64,000 nt of DNA from an uncultured Paracoccus sp. (GCF_947487305.1 NZ_CANKWH010000002.1:186001-250000), one strand, 5' to 3'. Counted from the first letter of the stretch, positions 44,631-55,443 are shown. Program-made: numbers and translations. The notes: generated by a model not told the origin, from the sequence alone.

Positions 44631-45953
44631 TCAGGGCAGCACCGCATCGATGGCGCGACCCAGCCGCTCGACCAGCTGATCCATCTCGTCCTCGGAAATG
44701 ATGAAGGGCGGCGCCAGCAGCACGTGGTCGCCCTGCCGCCCGTCGATCGTGCCCGACATGGGATAGCAGATCAGCCCCTCGGCAAAGGCGGCCTTCTTGA
44801 TCTTGCCGGCCAGCCCCAGCGCGGGATCGAACGGGGCTTTCGTCGCGCGGTCCTGCACCAGCTCGATGCCGCGAAAGAGGCCCCGCCCGCGGATGTCGCC
44901 GATATGGGCGTGCTGGCCGAACCGCGCCTCCAGCTTCTGTTGCAGCGCCTCGCCCTTCTGCCGCACCTGAGGCAACAGCCCGCGATCCAGGATGGCGCTG
45001 ACCACGGCAAGACCGGCGGCGGTGGCGACCGGGTGGCCGATATAGGTATGACCGTGCTGGAAGAAGCCGCTGCCCTTGGCGATGGTGTCATAGATGGCCG
45101 AGCTGCAGAGCATCGCTCCGATCGGCTGGTATCCGGCCCCCAGCCCCTTGGCGATGCAGAGGATATCCGGGTCCACCCCGTCCTGTTCACAGGCGAACAA
45201 CGTGCCGGTCCGGCCCATGCCGCACATCACCTCGTCAAGGATCAGCAGGATGCCATACTCGTCGCAGATCTCGCGGATGCGGCGGAAATAACCGGGTGCC
45301 GGCGGCAGCGCCCCGGCGGTCGCGCCCACCACCGGTTCGGCCATGAAGGCCATGACGGTTTCCGGGCCAAGCCGCTCGATCTCGTCTTTCAGCGCATTGG
45401 CGGCGCGCAACCCGTAGTCCTCGGGGCTTTCGCCCTCGGCCCGGTCGCGGTAGTCGTAACAGGGCGCGATGTGGCTGACGTCCAGCAGCAGCGGCCCGAA
45501 TTGCTGGCGCCGCCATTCATTGCCGCCCGCCGACAGCGCGCCGATGGTGTTGCCGTGATAGCTTTGCTTCCGCGCGATCAGCCGCGAGCGCTGCGGCTCG
45601 CCCTTCTCGACCCAGTATTGCCGCGCCAGCTTGATCGCCGCCTCGGTCGCCTCGGACCCGCCCGAGACGAAATAGACCCGGTCCAGATTCCCCGGCGCAT
45701 GGTTGATCAGAAGATCCGCCAGCGCCTCGGCCGGTTCGCTGGTCAGGAAACCCGTATGTGCAAAGGCCAGCTTGTCCAGCTGATCCTTGATCGCCTGGGT
45801 GATCTCGGGATCGCCGTGACCAAGGCAACTGACCGCCGCCCCGCCCGAACCGTCGAGATAGCGCTTGCCCTCGGCATCGATCAGCCAGACGCCCTCGCCA
45901 CCAACGGCAACCGGGGGCTGGGACTTGGTATGGCGCGGAAAGACATGAGACAT
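44631..45953 (-). CDS. Class III aminotransferase
   Basis: A 440-aa PLP-dependent omega-aminotransferase-type enzyme: GVWLIDAEGKRYLDGSGGAAVSCLGHG, VYFVSGGSEATEAAIKLARQ, YHGNTIGALSAGG, LILDEVMCGMGRTGTLFACEQ and the PLP lysine in CIAKGLGAGYQPIGA. AGGATCCGGCC precedes the ATG. The substrate is not clear (related enzymes act on beta-alanine, taurine, diamines or GABA). The TRAP system next to it, on the same strand, may deliver an amine or acid it uses (inference). Confidence 0.9.
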   Translation of the reverse strand: MSHVFPRHTKSQPPVAVGGEGVWLIDAEGKRYLDGSGGAAVSCLGHGDPEITQAIKDQLDKLAFAHTGFLTSEPAEALADLLINHAPGNLDRVYFVSGGSEATEAAIKLARQYWVEKGEPQRSRLIARKQSYHGNTIGALSAGGNEWRRQQFGPLLLDVSHIAPCYDYRDRAEGESPEDYGLRAANALKDEIERLGPETVMAFMAEPVVGATAGALPPAPGYFRRIREICDEYGILLILDEVMCGMGRTGTLFACEQDGVDPDILCIAKGLGAGYQPIGAMLCSSAIYDTIAKGSGFFQHGHTYIGHPVATAAGLAVVSAILDRGLLPQVRQKGEALQQKLEARFGQHAHIGDIRGRGLFRGIELVQDRATKAPFDPALGLAGKIKKAAFAEGLICYPMSGTIDGRQGDHVLLAPPFIISEDEMDQLVERLGRAIDAVLP

Positions 45954-45992
45954 GGCCGGATCCTGCTGCTAGGCTTGCCCAAAAAGGATGCA

Positions 45993-46541
45993 ATGATGGT
46001 TAAGGAATTCCAACCCCTTGGCGACAATGACTGGCCGGAATCGGTGGCCGGCCTGAAGGGTGGCTTCGCCACGCGGCTGAACGTCTATCGCACCATGGCC
46101 CATCACCCGGCGCTGCTGACGGCTTGGGCACCGCTGCGCCAGCATGTGGTGCTGGATCGGGCGCTGAGCGACCAGCAAAGCGAGGTGGTGATCCTGCGCA
46201 CCGGGCATAACCTGCAGGCCCCCTATGAATGGGCGCATCATGTCAGCCGTGGCCGCGCCGTGGGCATGGAGGACGCGCGCATCGCCGCCTTGGCCGGTCC
46301 CTTGGAGGGAATCGGCGACGGCGACCGCATCCTCGCGCGGGCGGTCGATGAGCTGATGGAAAACGCGCGCCTGCTGCCCTCGACCCGCGCCGACCTGCTG
46401 GCGGCGGTGGGCAGTGCGGGCATGTTCGACCTGATGGCGACGGTCGGGTTTTACTCGGTGCTGGGCTTCATCGTGAACAGCTGCGAGACGCCGGTGGACG
46501 CGGATGTGGCGGCGGAACTGGCCCGCCGCCCGGCACCCTAG
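45993..46541 (+). CDS. Carboxymuconolactone decarboxylase family protein
   Basis: A 182-aa AhpD/CMD-fold protein: FATRLNVYRTMAHHPALLTAWAPL, VVILRTGHNLQAPYEWAHHVSRGRAVGM and a helical C-terminus. It lacks the CxxC of AhpD peroxidase proteins, keeping instead the YEWAHH motif of the 4-carboxymuconolactone decarboxylase branch; activity is unproven. The start is the first of two adjacent ATGs after AAAAAGGATGCA. It is divergent from the class III aminotransferase and ends 3 nt from the convergent esterase. Confidence 0.82.
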   Translation: MMVKEFQPLGDNDWPESVAGLKGGFATRLNVYRTMAHHPALLTAWAPLRQHVVLDRALSDQQSEVVILRTGHNLQAPYEWAHHVSRGRAVGMEDARIAALAGPLEGIGDGDRILARAVDELMENARLLPSTRADLLAAVGSAGMFDLMATVGFYSVLGFIVNSCETPVDADVAAELARRPAP

Positions 46542-46544
46542 CGG

Positions 46545-47201
46545 TTACTTCCCCAGCACCTGCTTCATGAAGCCAAGCGAGGCCGACAGCCCGTCGGGCG
46601 CGATGCCGTGGCCGGTGCCCTTCATCACATGGGCATAGACCTCGAAGCCGGCGGCGTTCAGCGCCTCGCCGGCCAGGCCCATATCGGCAAAGGGCACCAT
46701 CGGGTCCTGATCGCCATGCATCAGAAGGACCGGCGGCTTGGCCTTGGCCTCGGCGGCCAGCAGCTCCGGCTGCAACAGCCGCCCGGAACAGCCGATGATC
46801 CCGGCCACCGCCTCATCGCGGCGCGGCAGGACGTGCAGGGCCATCATCGTGCCCTGCGAGAAGCCGAAGATGACCATGCGGTCGGCACCCAGCCCCTCAT
46901 CCTTCAGCACCTTGTCGAGGAAGGCGTTCAGATCGGCGATCGACAGCGCCATCGAGGATTTCGCCTGCGCCTCGCTGGACCCGTCGAGCCAGGGGATCGG
47001 AAACCACTGATAGCCCATCGGGTTGTTCAGGCAGGGCTCGGGCGCGTTCGGGGCATAGAAGGCGGTGCCGGGCAGGTGCGGGGCCAGCGGGTCGGCCAGA
47101 CCCAGAAGGTCCGTCCCGTCAGCGCCATAGCCATGCAGGAAAACCACCACCGCATCGGGTTTTTGCGGCCCGCGCCGCTGCGATTTCAACTCTCGAACCA
47201 T
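46545..47201 (-). CDS. Alpha/beta-hydrolase, carboxylesterase/phospholipase type
   Basis: A 218-aa cytosolic serine hydrolase: oxyanion loop FLHGYGADGTDLLGL, nucleophile in GFSQGTM, acid in MHGDQDPMVPF and His in GTGHGIAPDG. The size and the GYQWFPIPW insert match the PF02230 carboxylesterase family. Substrate unknown. Confidence 0.88.
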   Translation of the reverse strand: MVRELKSQRRGPQKPDAVVVFLHGYGADGTDLLGLADPLAPHLPGTAFYAPNAPEPCLNNPMGYQWFPIPWLDGSSEAQAKSSMALSIADLNAFLDKVLKDEGLGADRMVIFGFSQGTMMALHVLPRRDEAVAGIIGCSGRLLQPELLAAEAKAKPPVLLMHGDQDPMVPFADMGLAGEALNAAGFEVYAHVMKGTGHGIAPDGLSASLGFMKQVLGK

Positions 47202-47216
47202 GCTGTCCCCTGGTGT

Positions 47217-47840
47217 CTAGCGGACGCCCTCGCGCCCTTTTGCCAACCGGTAATAGGCCCAGAGCCCGCGCGCCGCAACCGATCGCCAGGGCCGCCACGG
47301 CTCGGCCAGCTGCACCAGCGCGGCGGGCGCGGGGCGATCGGGCAGGTCATACATGACCTTCGCCGCCTCCTGCAGCGCCAGATCGCCGGCGGCAAAGGCA
47401 TCGGCCCGGCCAAGGGCGAATTTCAGGTAGATCTCGGCGGTCCACTGGCCGATGCCGGGAAGCGCAACCAGCGCCGCAATCACCTCGTCATCAGGCATCG
47501 CGCGCAGCGCCGGCCAGTCGATCCCGGCCCCGGCGATGCCGCGCAGATAGCGGATCTTCGGCCGTGACAGGCCCGCCCCCTGCAAGGCTGCATCATCGGC
47601 CCCTGCAATCGCCTCGGCCGTAACCAGTCCGGCCTCGGCCATGCGCCCGGCAATGGCGGCGGCGGCATGGGTCGAGATCTGCTGTCCGACAACAGCATCG
47701 ACAATCGCTGAGAACCCGTCCGCGCGGCGGCGCAGCGGCAGCGGCCCGAGGTCCGGCAGCACCCTAGCCCAGACCGGGCAAACCTGCGCCAACCAGGCCG
47801 AACCCTCGGCGAGGTCCTCGGCACTCTCGATCAGCCTCAT
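47217..47840 (-). CDS. DNA-3-methyladenine glycosylase II-like (AlkA family)
   Basis: A 207-aa HhH-GPD base-excision repair glycosylase: the helix-hairpin-helix LPGIGQWTAEIYL (about 127-139) followed by the catalytic Asp in FAAGDLALQ. It lacks the N-terminal lobe and the Ada-like region of E. coli AlkA, as many compact relatives do. Probably removes alkylated purines. Its ATG overlaps the stop of the small upstream gene. Confidence 0.88.
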   Translation of the reverse strand: MRLIESAEDLAEGSAWLAQVCPVWARVLPDLGPLPLRRRADGFSAIVDAVVGQQISTHAAAAIAGRMAEAGLVTAEAIAGADDAALQGAGLSRPKIRYLRGIAGAGIDWPALRAMPDDEVIAALVALPGIGQWTAEIYLKFALGRADAFAAGDLALQEAAKVMYDLPDRPAPAALVQLAEPWRPWRSVAARGLWAYYRLAKGREGVR

Positions 47841-48145
47841 TCCATCTCGGCAAAGCGCCCGGCGCGCCCGCCCTTGCGGCGCGGCGTGGTGCGGGCGGCG
47901 GTCGCGCCCTCGACCAGCACCTTGACCATCGGATGCCCCGCCTCTCCCGCCGCCTGCGCCTTGGGGGCATGGGTTTCAAGCAGCAGCCGCGCCGCCTCTG
48001 CGGCATCGACGCCTTCGGGCAGCGACAGCGCCCAATCGACGAAGATCGACCGGCATTCCTCGGGGGTGATGCCCTCGATGCGGAAGCTTTCGTAGATCAG
48101 CCGCTTGGGGTCAGCCCGTTCAAGGCTCAAGGGTTCAGAAGTCAT
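47837..48145 (-). CDS. Small conserved-looking hypothetical protein
   Basis: A 102-aa basic protein I cannot assign. The first half (LIYESFRIEGITPEECRSIFVDWALSLP) looks like a folded helical domain; the C-terminus is Arg/Gly-rich (ATAARTTPRRKGGRAGRFAEME). It is squeezed between an FCD regulator (11-nt overlap at its start) and the AlkA-like gene (ATGA overlap), which argues for a real, co-translated gene. ATGs at 48157 and 48145 are both possible. Confidence 0.65.
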   Translation of the reverse strand: MTSEPLSLERADPKRLIYESFRIEGITPEECRSIFVDWALSLPEGVDAAEAARLLLETHAPKAQAAGEAGHPMVKVLVEGATAARTTPRRKGGRAGRFAEME

Positions 48146-48797
48146 CGGAAGCCGCATCCAGTTTCAGCCGGGTTTCCCAGGCCATCGAGATATGGTTGCG
48201 CAGCGCCTTGTCCGCCGCCTGCGCATCGCCCGCGCCGATGGCATCGACGATCGCCTGATGTTCATCCAGCGCCACCGAGCCGCGCCCTTCGGCCGCCAGC
48301 GAGGTGCGCGCCATCAAGGCCATGCTGCGATGCACCAGATCCAGCTGCTGCACCAGATAGCGGTTATGCGAGGCCAGGTGGATCTGGTGGTGAAAGCGCC
48401 GGTTCGTGCGGGCCAGCACGCGCGGGTTGTCGAGGCTCTTGCGATCCTCTGCGACCATCTGGCTCATCACGCGGACCTCTTCGGGTGTGGCATGACGGGC
48501 GGCAAGCCGGGCCGCCAGCGCCTCCAGCTCGGCGCGCACGGTGTAAAGCTCGGCCAGCTGGTTGTGATCCAGCGTCGAGACGATCAGGCTGCGCCCGTCG
48601 CGGGTCAGCATGGCCTGCGTTTCCAGCCGTTGCAGCGCCTCGCGGACGGGCGTGCGCGAGACGCCGAAGCGTTCCGCCAGTTCGGATTCGACCAGCCTGT
48701 CGCCGGGCTGGTAGACGCCGGCATCGATCGCCGACAGGATCATGGAATAAGCGTCCTTCATGCCCGGCACGTTCTGCCGCACCGGGCGCAATTGCAA
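48135..48797 (-). CDS. GntR-family regulator, FCD subfamily
   Basis: A 220-aa regulator: winged HTH (GDRLVESELAERFGVSRTPVREALQRLETQAML, about 34-66) and an all-helical FCD domain (TVRAELEALAARLAARHA; NRRFHHQIHLASHNRYLVQQLD with metal-ligand His residues; DEHQAIVDAIGAGDA). The longest form starts with TTG at 48797; ATG at 48761 would trim 12 residues. Divergent from the nucleotidase gene. The controlled genes are not obvious. Confidence 0.85.
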   Translation of the reverse strand: MQLRPVRQNVPGMKDAYSMILSAIDAGVYQPGDRLVESELAERFGVSRTPVREALQRLETQAMLTRDGRSLIVSTLDHNQLAELYTVRAELEALAARLAARHATPEEVRVMSQMVAEDRKSLDNPRVLARTNRRFHHQIHLASHNRYLVQQLDLVHRSMALMARTSLAAEGRGSVALDEHQAIVDAIGAGDAQAADKALRNHISMAWETRLKLDAASDDF

Positions 48798-48826
48798 GCA
48801 CCCATCGCAGCCGCTATGCCAAGGCC

Positions 48827-49489
48827 ATGGATTTCAAGGATGTCAGCGTCTGGATCTTCGATCTGGACAACACGCTTTACGACCCCTCGGCGGCGCTCTT
48901 CGCGCAGATCGAGCGGCGGATGACCGATTATGTCGTTCGGCAGCTGGGGGTCACAGCCGATCAGGCCGCGCGGCTGCGCGATGATTACTGGCGTCATCAC
49001 GGCACCACGCTGGCCGGGCTGATGGCCGAGCACGGGATCGAGCCGGGACCCTATCTCGCCGACGTGCATGATATCGACATGTCGGTCTTACAGCCTGATC
49101 CGGCGCTGGCTGCGGCGATCCGCGCCCTGCCCGGCCGCAAGATCATCCACACCAATGCCGACAGCGCCTATGCAAACCGGGTGCTGGACCGGCGCGGGCT
49201 GAATATCTTCGACGCGATCTGGGGCGTCGAGGAGGTGGATTTCCACCCCAAGCCCGATGCCCGCGCCTATGCCCGGGTGATCGAGGCCGAGGCCATCGAC
49301 CCGGCGCGTGCGGCCTTCTTCGAGGATGATCCGCGCAACCTGATCGTGCCGCATGACCTGGGGATGCGCACCGTGCTGGTCGGCATCGGCCGTCACGGGC
49401 CGGACGAGCTGGCCGCCGATCACGAACACGGGCCGCATGTGCAGCACCGCACCGATGATCTCGCGGCCTTTCTGAAGGGGCTGGCATGA
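48827..49489 (+). CDS. HAD-family pyrimidine 5'-nucleotidase-like hydrolase
   Basis: A 220-aa HAD phosphatase: motif I IFDLDNTLYDPS at 10-21, motif II HTNAD near 110, Lys in DFHPKPDARAY and motif IV AAFFEDDPRNL. The DLDNTLYDP start and helical cap are those of the yeast Sdt1/pyrimidine 5'-nucleotidase group. AAGG precedes the ATG. It overlaps the UbiH-like gene by 4 nt. Confidence 0.9.
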   Translation: MDFKDVSVWIFDLDNTLYDPSAALFAQIERRMTDYVVRQLGVTADQAARLRDDYWRHHGTTLAGLMAEHGIEPGPYLADVHDIDMSVLQPDPALAAAIRALPGRKIIHTNADSAYANRVLDRRGLNIFDAIWGVEEVDFHPKPDARAYARVIEAEAIDPARAAFFEDDPRNLIVPHDLGMRTVLVGIGRHGPDELAADHEHGPHVQHRTDDLAAFLKGLA

Positions 49490-50679
49490 ATAGCGGCGAT
49501 CCGATCGACATCCTGATCTCGGGCGGCGGTCCCGCCGGGCTGATCGCGGCGGCGGCCTTCGGGGCGCAGGGGCATCGCGTGCTCTGCGTCGATCCGGCCC
49601 CGCCGGTGACTGACGAGGCCGGGGCTGGCGCCGATCTGCGCAGCACCGCCTTCCTGCGCCCCTCGGTGGCCTTTCTGGACCGCATCGGCCTCTGGCCGCG
49701 CCTTGCGCCCCATGCCGCGCCGCTGGAGATCATGCGCATCGTCGATGCCGGCGGGGCCGAGCCCAAGGCGCGGCTGGTCCGCGATTTCGATGCCGGCGAT
49801 CTGGGCGACGGCCCCTTTGGCTGGAACCTGCCCAACTGGCTGATCAGGCGCGAGGTGATGGCGCGGCTGACCGAACTGCCGAATGTGGAATTCCGCCCCG
49901 GCACCGGCACCGCCGGTCTGATCGCCCGCGACGATTCCGCCTTCGTCACCCTGACCGACGGACAGCACCTGCGCGCAAGTCTGGTGGTCGCGGCGGATGG
50001 CAGGAACAGCCCGGTGCGGCAGGCGCTTGGCATCGGGGTCAAAACCTATCGCTACGGCCAGAAGGCGCTGGCCTTTGCCGTCACCCATGAATTTCCGCAC
50101 CGGAACGTCTCGACCGAGGTGCATCGCAGCGGCGGTCCCTTCACGCTGGTTCCCCTGCCCGATCGCGACGGCCAGCCCTGCTCGGCCGTGGTCTGGATGG
50201 CGCGCGGGCCCGAGATCGCCCGGCTGCAGGCCCTGCCCCTGCCCGAGTTTACCGAGGCGCTGAACGACCGCTCGGCGGGTATCCTTGGCGAATTGACGCT
50301 GGTGACACGGCTGACCACCTGGCCGATCATCAGCCAGATTGCAGATCGTTTCAGCGCGCCGAGGGTGGCGCTGATCGCCGAGGCCGCGCATGTGGTGCCG
50401 CCGATCGGGGCGCAGGGGCTGAACATGAGCCTCGCCGATCTGGCCGCGCTGGTCGATCTCAGCGCCGAGGATCCCGGCAATGCCACGGCGCTGGCCGGTT
50501 ATGGCCGCGACCGGCGGGCCGAGGCGCAGGCGCGGCTGACCGGGATCGATGCGCTGAACCGGATCAGCATGGCCGAGGCCCGCCCGCTGCGCGATCTGCG
50601 CGCGGCGGGCCTCGGCGCGCTGCACGCGATCAGCCCGCTGCGCCGGCTGCTGATGCGCGCCGGCATGGGCGGGGACTGA
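49486..50679 (+). CDS. UbiH/UbiF/COQ6-family FAD monooxygenase
   Basis: A 397-aa flavin hydroxylase: dinucleotide fold ILISGGGPAGLIAAAAFG at 9-26, VVAADGRNSPVR near 167-178 and the FAD ribityl motif VALIAEAAHVVPPIGAQGLNMSLADL near 302-324 (the usual G-D-A-A-H reads A-E-A-A-H). The family hydroxylates the ubiquinone ring; which position is not evident. Coupled to the nucleotidase by ATGA. Confidence 0.87.
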   Translation: MNSGDPIDILISGGGPAGLIAAAAFGAQGHRVLCVDPAPPVTDEAGAGADLRSTAFLRPSVAFLDRIGLWPRLAPHAAPLEIMRIVDAGGAEPKARLVRDFDAGDLGDGPFGWNLPNWLIRREVMARLTELPNVEFRPGTGTAGLIARDDSAFVTLTDGQHLRASLVVAADGRNSPVRQALGIGVKTYRYGQKALAFAVTHEFPHRNVSTEVHRSGGPFTLVPLPDRDGQPCSAVVWMARGPEIARLQALPLPEFTEALNDRSAGILGELTLVTRLTTWPIISQIADRFSAPRVALIAEAAHVVPPIGAQGLNMSLADLAALVDLSAEDPGNATALAGYGRDRRAEAQARLTGIDALNRISMAEARPLRDLRAAGLGALHAISPLRRLLMRAGMGGD

Positions 50680-50768
50680 CCCCGCCAGCCCTGCGCCGGA
50701 CGCTGCGACCGATGCGCGCAGGGGCTGCTCTCGCCTCCTCTTGTGCACGCTGGGGGTGTAAGTTGACG

Positions 50769-50794
50769 CAGCGGCAAGATTTCCCTCGCCGCTG
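50769..50794 (+). repeat. Leader inverted repeat before outer-membrane protein gene
   Basis: CAGCGGC (50769-50775) and GCCGCTG (50788-50794) form a 7-bp stem with a 12-base loop, about 20 nt before the ATG at 50814. It could shape the mRNA leader. Confidence 0.4.
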
Positions 50795-50813
50795 TGTTTG
50801 AGAGATCGAAACG

Positions 50814-51611
50814 ATGTCCACATGCATCAATCTTTTCCGGCTTACGGGCCTTGCCCTGCTGGCCGCCCCGGCGGCCTTCGCACAGGATGTCAGCGACCTG
50901 GCCAAGGACCTGAGCAACCCGGTCGCCTCGCTGATCAGCGTTCCCTATCAGCTGAACTATGATTCCGGCATCGGGCCGGATGGCAATGGCACACGCAGCA
51001 CGCTGAACGTCCAGCCGGTCGTGCCGTTTTCACTGGGCGAGGACTGGAACCTGATCTCGCGGACGATCATCCCCTTCGTCCATGTCAGCGACATCGTCCC
51101 GGGCGAGTCGCGCTCGGGCATGGGCGACGTGGTGCAGAGCTTCTTCCTGTCGCCCAAGGCGCCAACCGATGGCGGGCTGATCTGGGGCGCGGGTCCGGTC
51201 TTCCTGCTGCCGACCGCCACGAATGATCTGGGGGCTGACCAGTTCGCCGCCGGTGTGACCGGGGTGGTGCTGAAACAGAGCGGGCCCTGGACCTTCGGCG
51301 CGCTGGCCAATCACCTGTGGGATGTTGGCGGCGGCTCGGACGCGACCGATATCAGCGCAACCTTCTTCCAGCCCTTCGTCAGCTATTCGACCCCGGATGC
51401 GATGACCATCTCGTTCAATGCCGAGGCCACCTATGACTGGGTGCAAAACGAGGGCTCGCTGCCCTTGAACCTCGTGGCAAGCAAGGTGGTGAAGGTGGGT
51501 CCGAACCTACTCAGCGTCGGCGGTGGCATCCGCTATTGGGCGGACGCGCCGGAAAACGGCCCAGATGGCTGGGGCGCCCGCGCCGTGGTGACATTCCTCT
51601 TCCCGCGCTGA
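50814..51611 (+). CDS. Outer-membrane beta-barrel protein (MetA-phenol-degradation-like)
   Basis: A 265-aa exported protein. Signal peptide residues 1-24 (ending AAFAQD), then alternating amphipathic strands (FSLGEDWNLISRTIIPFVHV; GGLIWGAGPVFLLPTATND; TFGALANHLWDVGG; FFQPFVSYSTPDAMTISFNAEATYDW) and a C-terminus ending in Phe-Pro-Arg. This pattern matches the transporter-annotated outer-membrane family related to phenol-degradation MetA proteins. Function unknown. Confidence 0.75.
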   Translation: MSTCINLFRLTGLALLAAPAAFAQDVSDLAKDLSNPVASLISVPYQLNYDSGIGPDGNGTRSTLNVQPVVPFSLGEDWNLISRTIIPFVHVSDIVPGESRSGMGDVVQSFFLSPKAPTDGGLIWGAGPVFLLPTATNDLGADQFAAGVTGVVLKQSGPWTFGALANHLWDVGGGSDATDISATFFQPFVSYSTPDAMTISFNAEATYDWVQNEGSLPLNLVASKVVKVGPNLLSVGGGIRYWADAPENGPDGWGARAVVTFLFPR

Positions 51612-51620
51612 GGCGGGGTT

Positions 51621-52901
51621 CTACCGGACCCGGGGCTTCTCGCCCTGGGTGATCAGCCGGGCAGAATTCTGCCCGGTCATGAAGCTCCACACCCAGCTCA
51701 GCGCCACCGCCAGCCGCGAGCGGGTGCCGATCAGGAAGTAGATATGGGCAATGCCCCAGGCCCACCAGGCCGGCCAGCCCCGCATCCTGAGCTTGCCATA
51801 TTCGATCACCGCCGCGTTGCGCCCGATGGTGGCGAGGTTCCCCATCGAGCGGAAGCGGAACGGTCCCGGCAGCTTGCGGCCGGTCAGCCGGGCGCGGATC
51901 ACCCTCGCGGCGTAATTGCCCTGCTGCTTGGCCGCCGGTGCCACGCCCGGCACCATCTGGCCCTCGCATTCGACATGGGCGGTATCGCCCAGCACGAAGA
52001 TCTCGGGCTGGCCCGGCACGGTCAGCTCGGGCGATACCATGACCCGCCCGGCCCGGTCGGCCTCGGCACCCAGCCATTCGGCGGCGGGCGACGCCTGCAC
52101 CCCGGCCGCCCAGATGACCGTGCGGGTGGCGATGAAATCGTCGCCCAGCCTGATCCCCTCGGCGGAGATGTCGGTCACTGGCTTGCCGATCAGCACCTCG
52201 ACCCCGCCCTTCTCTTCCAGCGCCTCGGCGGCATAAGCCGACAATCCGGGGCTGAAGGCGCCAAGGATCCGCGGCCCGGCCTCGATCAGCAGGATGCGGG
52301 CATGGCGGGTGTCGATCTGGCGGAATTCCTCGGGCAACACGCGATGGGCCAGTTCGGCGATGATGCCGACCAGTTCCACCCCGGTCGGACCGGCGCCGAT
52401 GACGGCGAAGGTCAGGAAGGCCGCGCGCTCGGCCGGGTCGCGACTCATCTCGGCCCGTTCGAAGGCCAAGAGCAGCCGGCGGCGGATGGTGGTGGCATCC
52501 TCGAGTGTCTTGAGACCGGGGGCGTGTTCGGCCCATTCGTCATGGCCGAAATAGGCATGGCGCGCGCCGGTGGCGATGACCAGGATGTCATAGGGCACCC
52601 GCCCGCCGTCCTGCAGCAGCACCTGCCGCGTCTCCTTGTCGATTCCCGTCACCGTTGCCAGCAGCGTGGTCACGTCCTTGCGCCGCGCGAACAGCCGCCG
52701 GATCGGCCAGGCCACGTCCGAGGTCGCCAGCAGCGTCGTCGCCACCTGGTAGAGCAGCGGCTGGAACAGGTGGTGGTTGCGCTGGTCGATCAGGGTGATC
52801 TCGCAGCCGGCGCCCTTCAGTTCCTTGATCAGCTGCAGCCCGGCAAATCCCGCGCCGATCACGACCACCCGCCGGCCTTCGGTATCCTCTTTCATCGTCA
52901 A
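51621..52901 (-). CDS. Type II NADH:quinone oxidoreductase
   Basis: A 426-aa NDH-2-like flavoprotein: FAD fold VVVIGAGFAGLQLIKEL at 11-27, the NADH-binding second fold FAVIGAGPTGVELVGIIAELAH near 165-186, FVLGDTAHVE with the FAD C-terminal motif, and a C-terminal amphipathic region for membrane attachment. It feeds electrons from NADH to quinone without pumping protons. It follows ctaD on the same strand but is separated by a strong terminator, so it probably has its own promoter. Confidence 0.92.
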   Translation of the reverse strand: MTMKEDTEGRRVVVIGAGFAGLQLIKELKGAGCEITLIDQRNHHLFQPLLYQVATTLLATSDVAWPIRRLFARRKDVTTLLATVTGIDKETRQVLLQDGGRVPYDILVIATGARHAYFGHDEWAEHAPGLKTLEDATTIRRRLLLAFERAEMSRDPAERAAFLTFAVIGAGPTGVELVGIIAELAHRVLPEEFRQIDTRHARILLIEAGPRILGAFSPGLSAYAAEALEEKGGVEVLIGKPVTDISAEGIRLGDDFIATRTVIWAAGVQASPAAEWLGAEADRAGRVMVSPELTVPGQPEIFVLGDTAHVECEGQMVPGVAPAAKQQGNYAARVIRARLTGRKLPGPFRFRSMGNLATIGRNAAVIEYGKLRMRGWPAWWAWGIAHIYFLIGTRSRLAVALSWVWSFMTGQNSARLITQGEKPRVR

Positions 52902-52989
52902 CCTCCTGCCACTCGTTCACCCTGCACTTGGGGACGGACCCTCGTCAAATGAAGGAGAACGCGGCGTCAGGACTGATTGCCAGAATGGT

Positions 52990-53019
52990 AAACGGCCCCG
53001 CATCGCTGCGGGGCCGTTT
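52990..53019. terminator. Intrinsic terminator of ctaD
   Basis: Perfect 13-bp arms AAACGGCCCCGCA (52990-53002) and TGCGGGGCCGTTT (53007-53019) with a 4-base loop that reads GCGA on the minus strand (a GNRA tetraloop). T-rich ends on both strands make it work either way. It lies 23 nt after the ctaD stop. Confidence 0.93.
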
Positions 53020-53042
53020 CCGTCTCATCACCGATCAGGCGC

Positions 53043-54794
<1,752 letters not shown>

Positions 54795-54830
54795 TTAGAA
54801 CGCGGCAATGCGTCCTTTGGCCTAAAACGC

Positions 54831-54869
54831 AGCGCCCCCGCCAAAAAATGCGTTTTCGGCGGGGGCGCT
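54831..54869. terminator. Intrinsic terminator of cycA
   Basis: Perfect 12-bp arms AGCGCCCCCGCC (54831-54842) and GGCGGGGGCGCT (54858-54869) with a 15-base A/T-rich loop that can itself pair (AAAA/TTTT). It lies 73 nt beyond the cycA stop and 109 nt before ctaD, separating the two genes. Confidence 0.88.
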
Positions 54870-54942
54870 CTGGATTTTCCGGGCGGCGGTTTGTCGCAGC
54901 CGCCTTGACTTGCCTGGCCGGCGAACGGGTTGGGCCGCGACC

Positions 54943-55443
54943 TTAGTTGGTGGCGGGTGCCTCGCCCGATTCGCCCTCGGCTGCCGGTGCGGCAGCGGCA
55001 TCAGTGGCCGGGGCCGCAGCTGCGGCATCGGGCGAAACCGAAGCCAGATAGGCCGCGACATCCGCCTGACCCTTGTTCAGCTTGAAGGTCATCTTGGTCT
55101 TTGCGGCCGGATCGCTGGTCTTGGATTCCAGCCAGTCATTGGGGTTGGTGATGTAAAGCGCCAGCTCTTCCTCGGTCCAGACGAGGTCCGGGTTCATCTC
55201 GGCGGCTTCCTTGATCCCGTCACCATAGGCATAGCCTTCCTGGCCCGCGACCTTGCGGCCGACGACGTTGAACAGGTTCGGGCCGACGCCGCCGCCCTTC
55301 ACGATATCGGTGCCCGAGGCATCCTGAATCATGTGGCAGGCCTTGCACTTGCGAAATTCTTTCTCGCCGGTGGCCACGTCCTGCGCCAAGGCCGGGCTGA
55401 CAAGGGCCAGGGTGGCCACGGCGCTGATGATGATCTGTTTCAT
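54943..55443 (-). CDS. cycA: Cytochrome c550
   Basis: A periplasmic class I c-type cytochrome carrying electrons between bc1 and terminal oxidases or denitrification enzymes. In 166 aa: signal peptide 1-20 (ending PALAQD), heme motif Cys33-Lys-Ala-Cys36-His37, GPNLFNVVGRKVAG and the axial Met in KTKMTFKL. The C-terminal tail (about 138-166) is Ala/Pro/Glu-rich. Closely resembles P. denitrificans c550. A GAGGAG-type ribosome site precedes the ATG. Confidence 0.95.
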   Translation of the reverse strand: MKQIIISAVATLALVSPALAQDVATGEKEFRKCKACHMIQDASGTDIVKGGGVGPNLFNVVGRKVAGQEGYAYGDGIKEAAEMNPDLVWTEEELALYITNPNDWLESKTSDPAAKTKMTFKLNKGQADVAAYLASVSPDAAAAAPATDAAAAPAAEGESGEAPATN

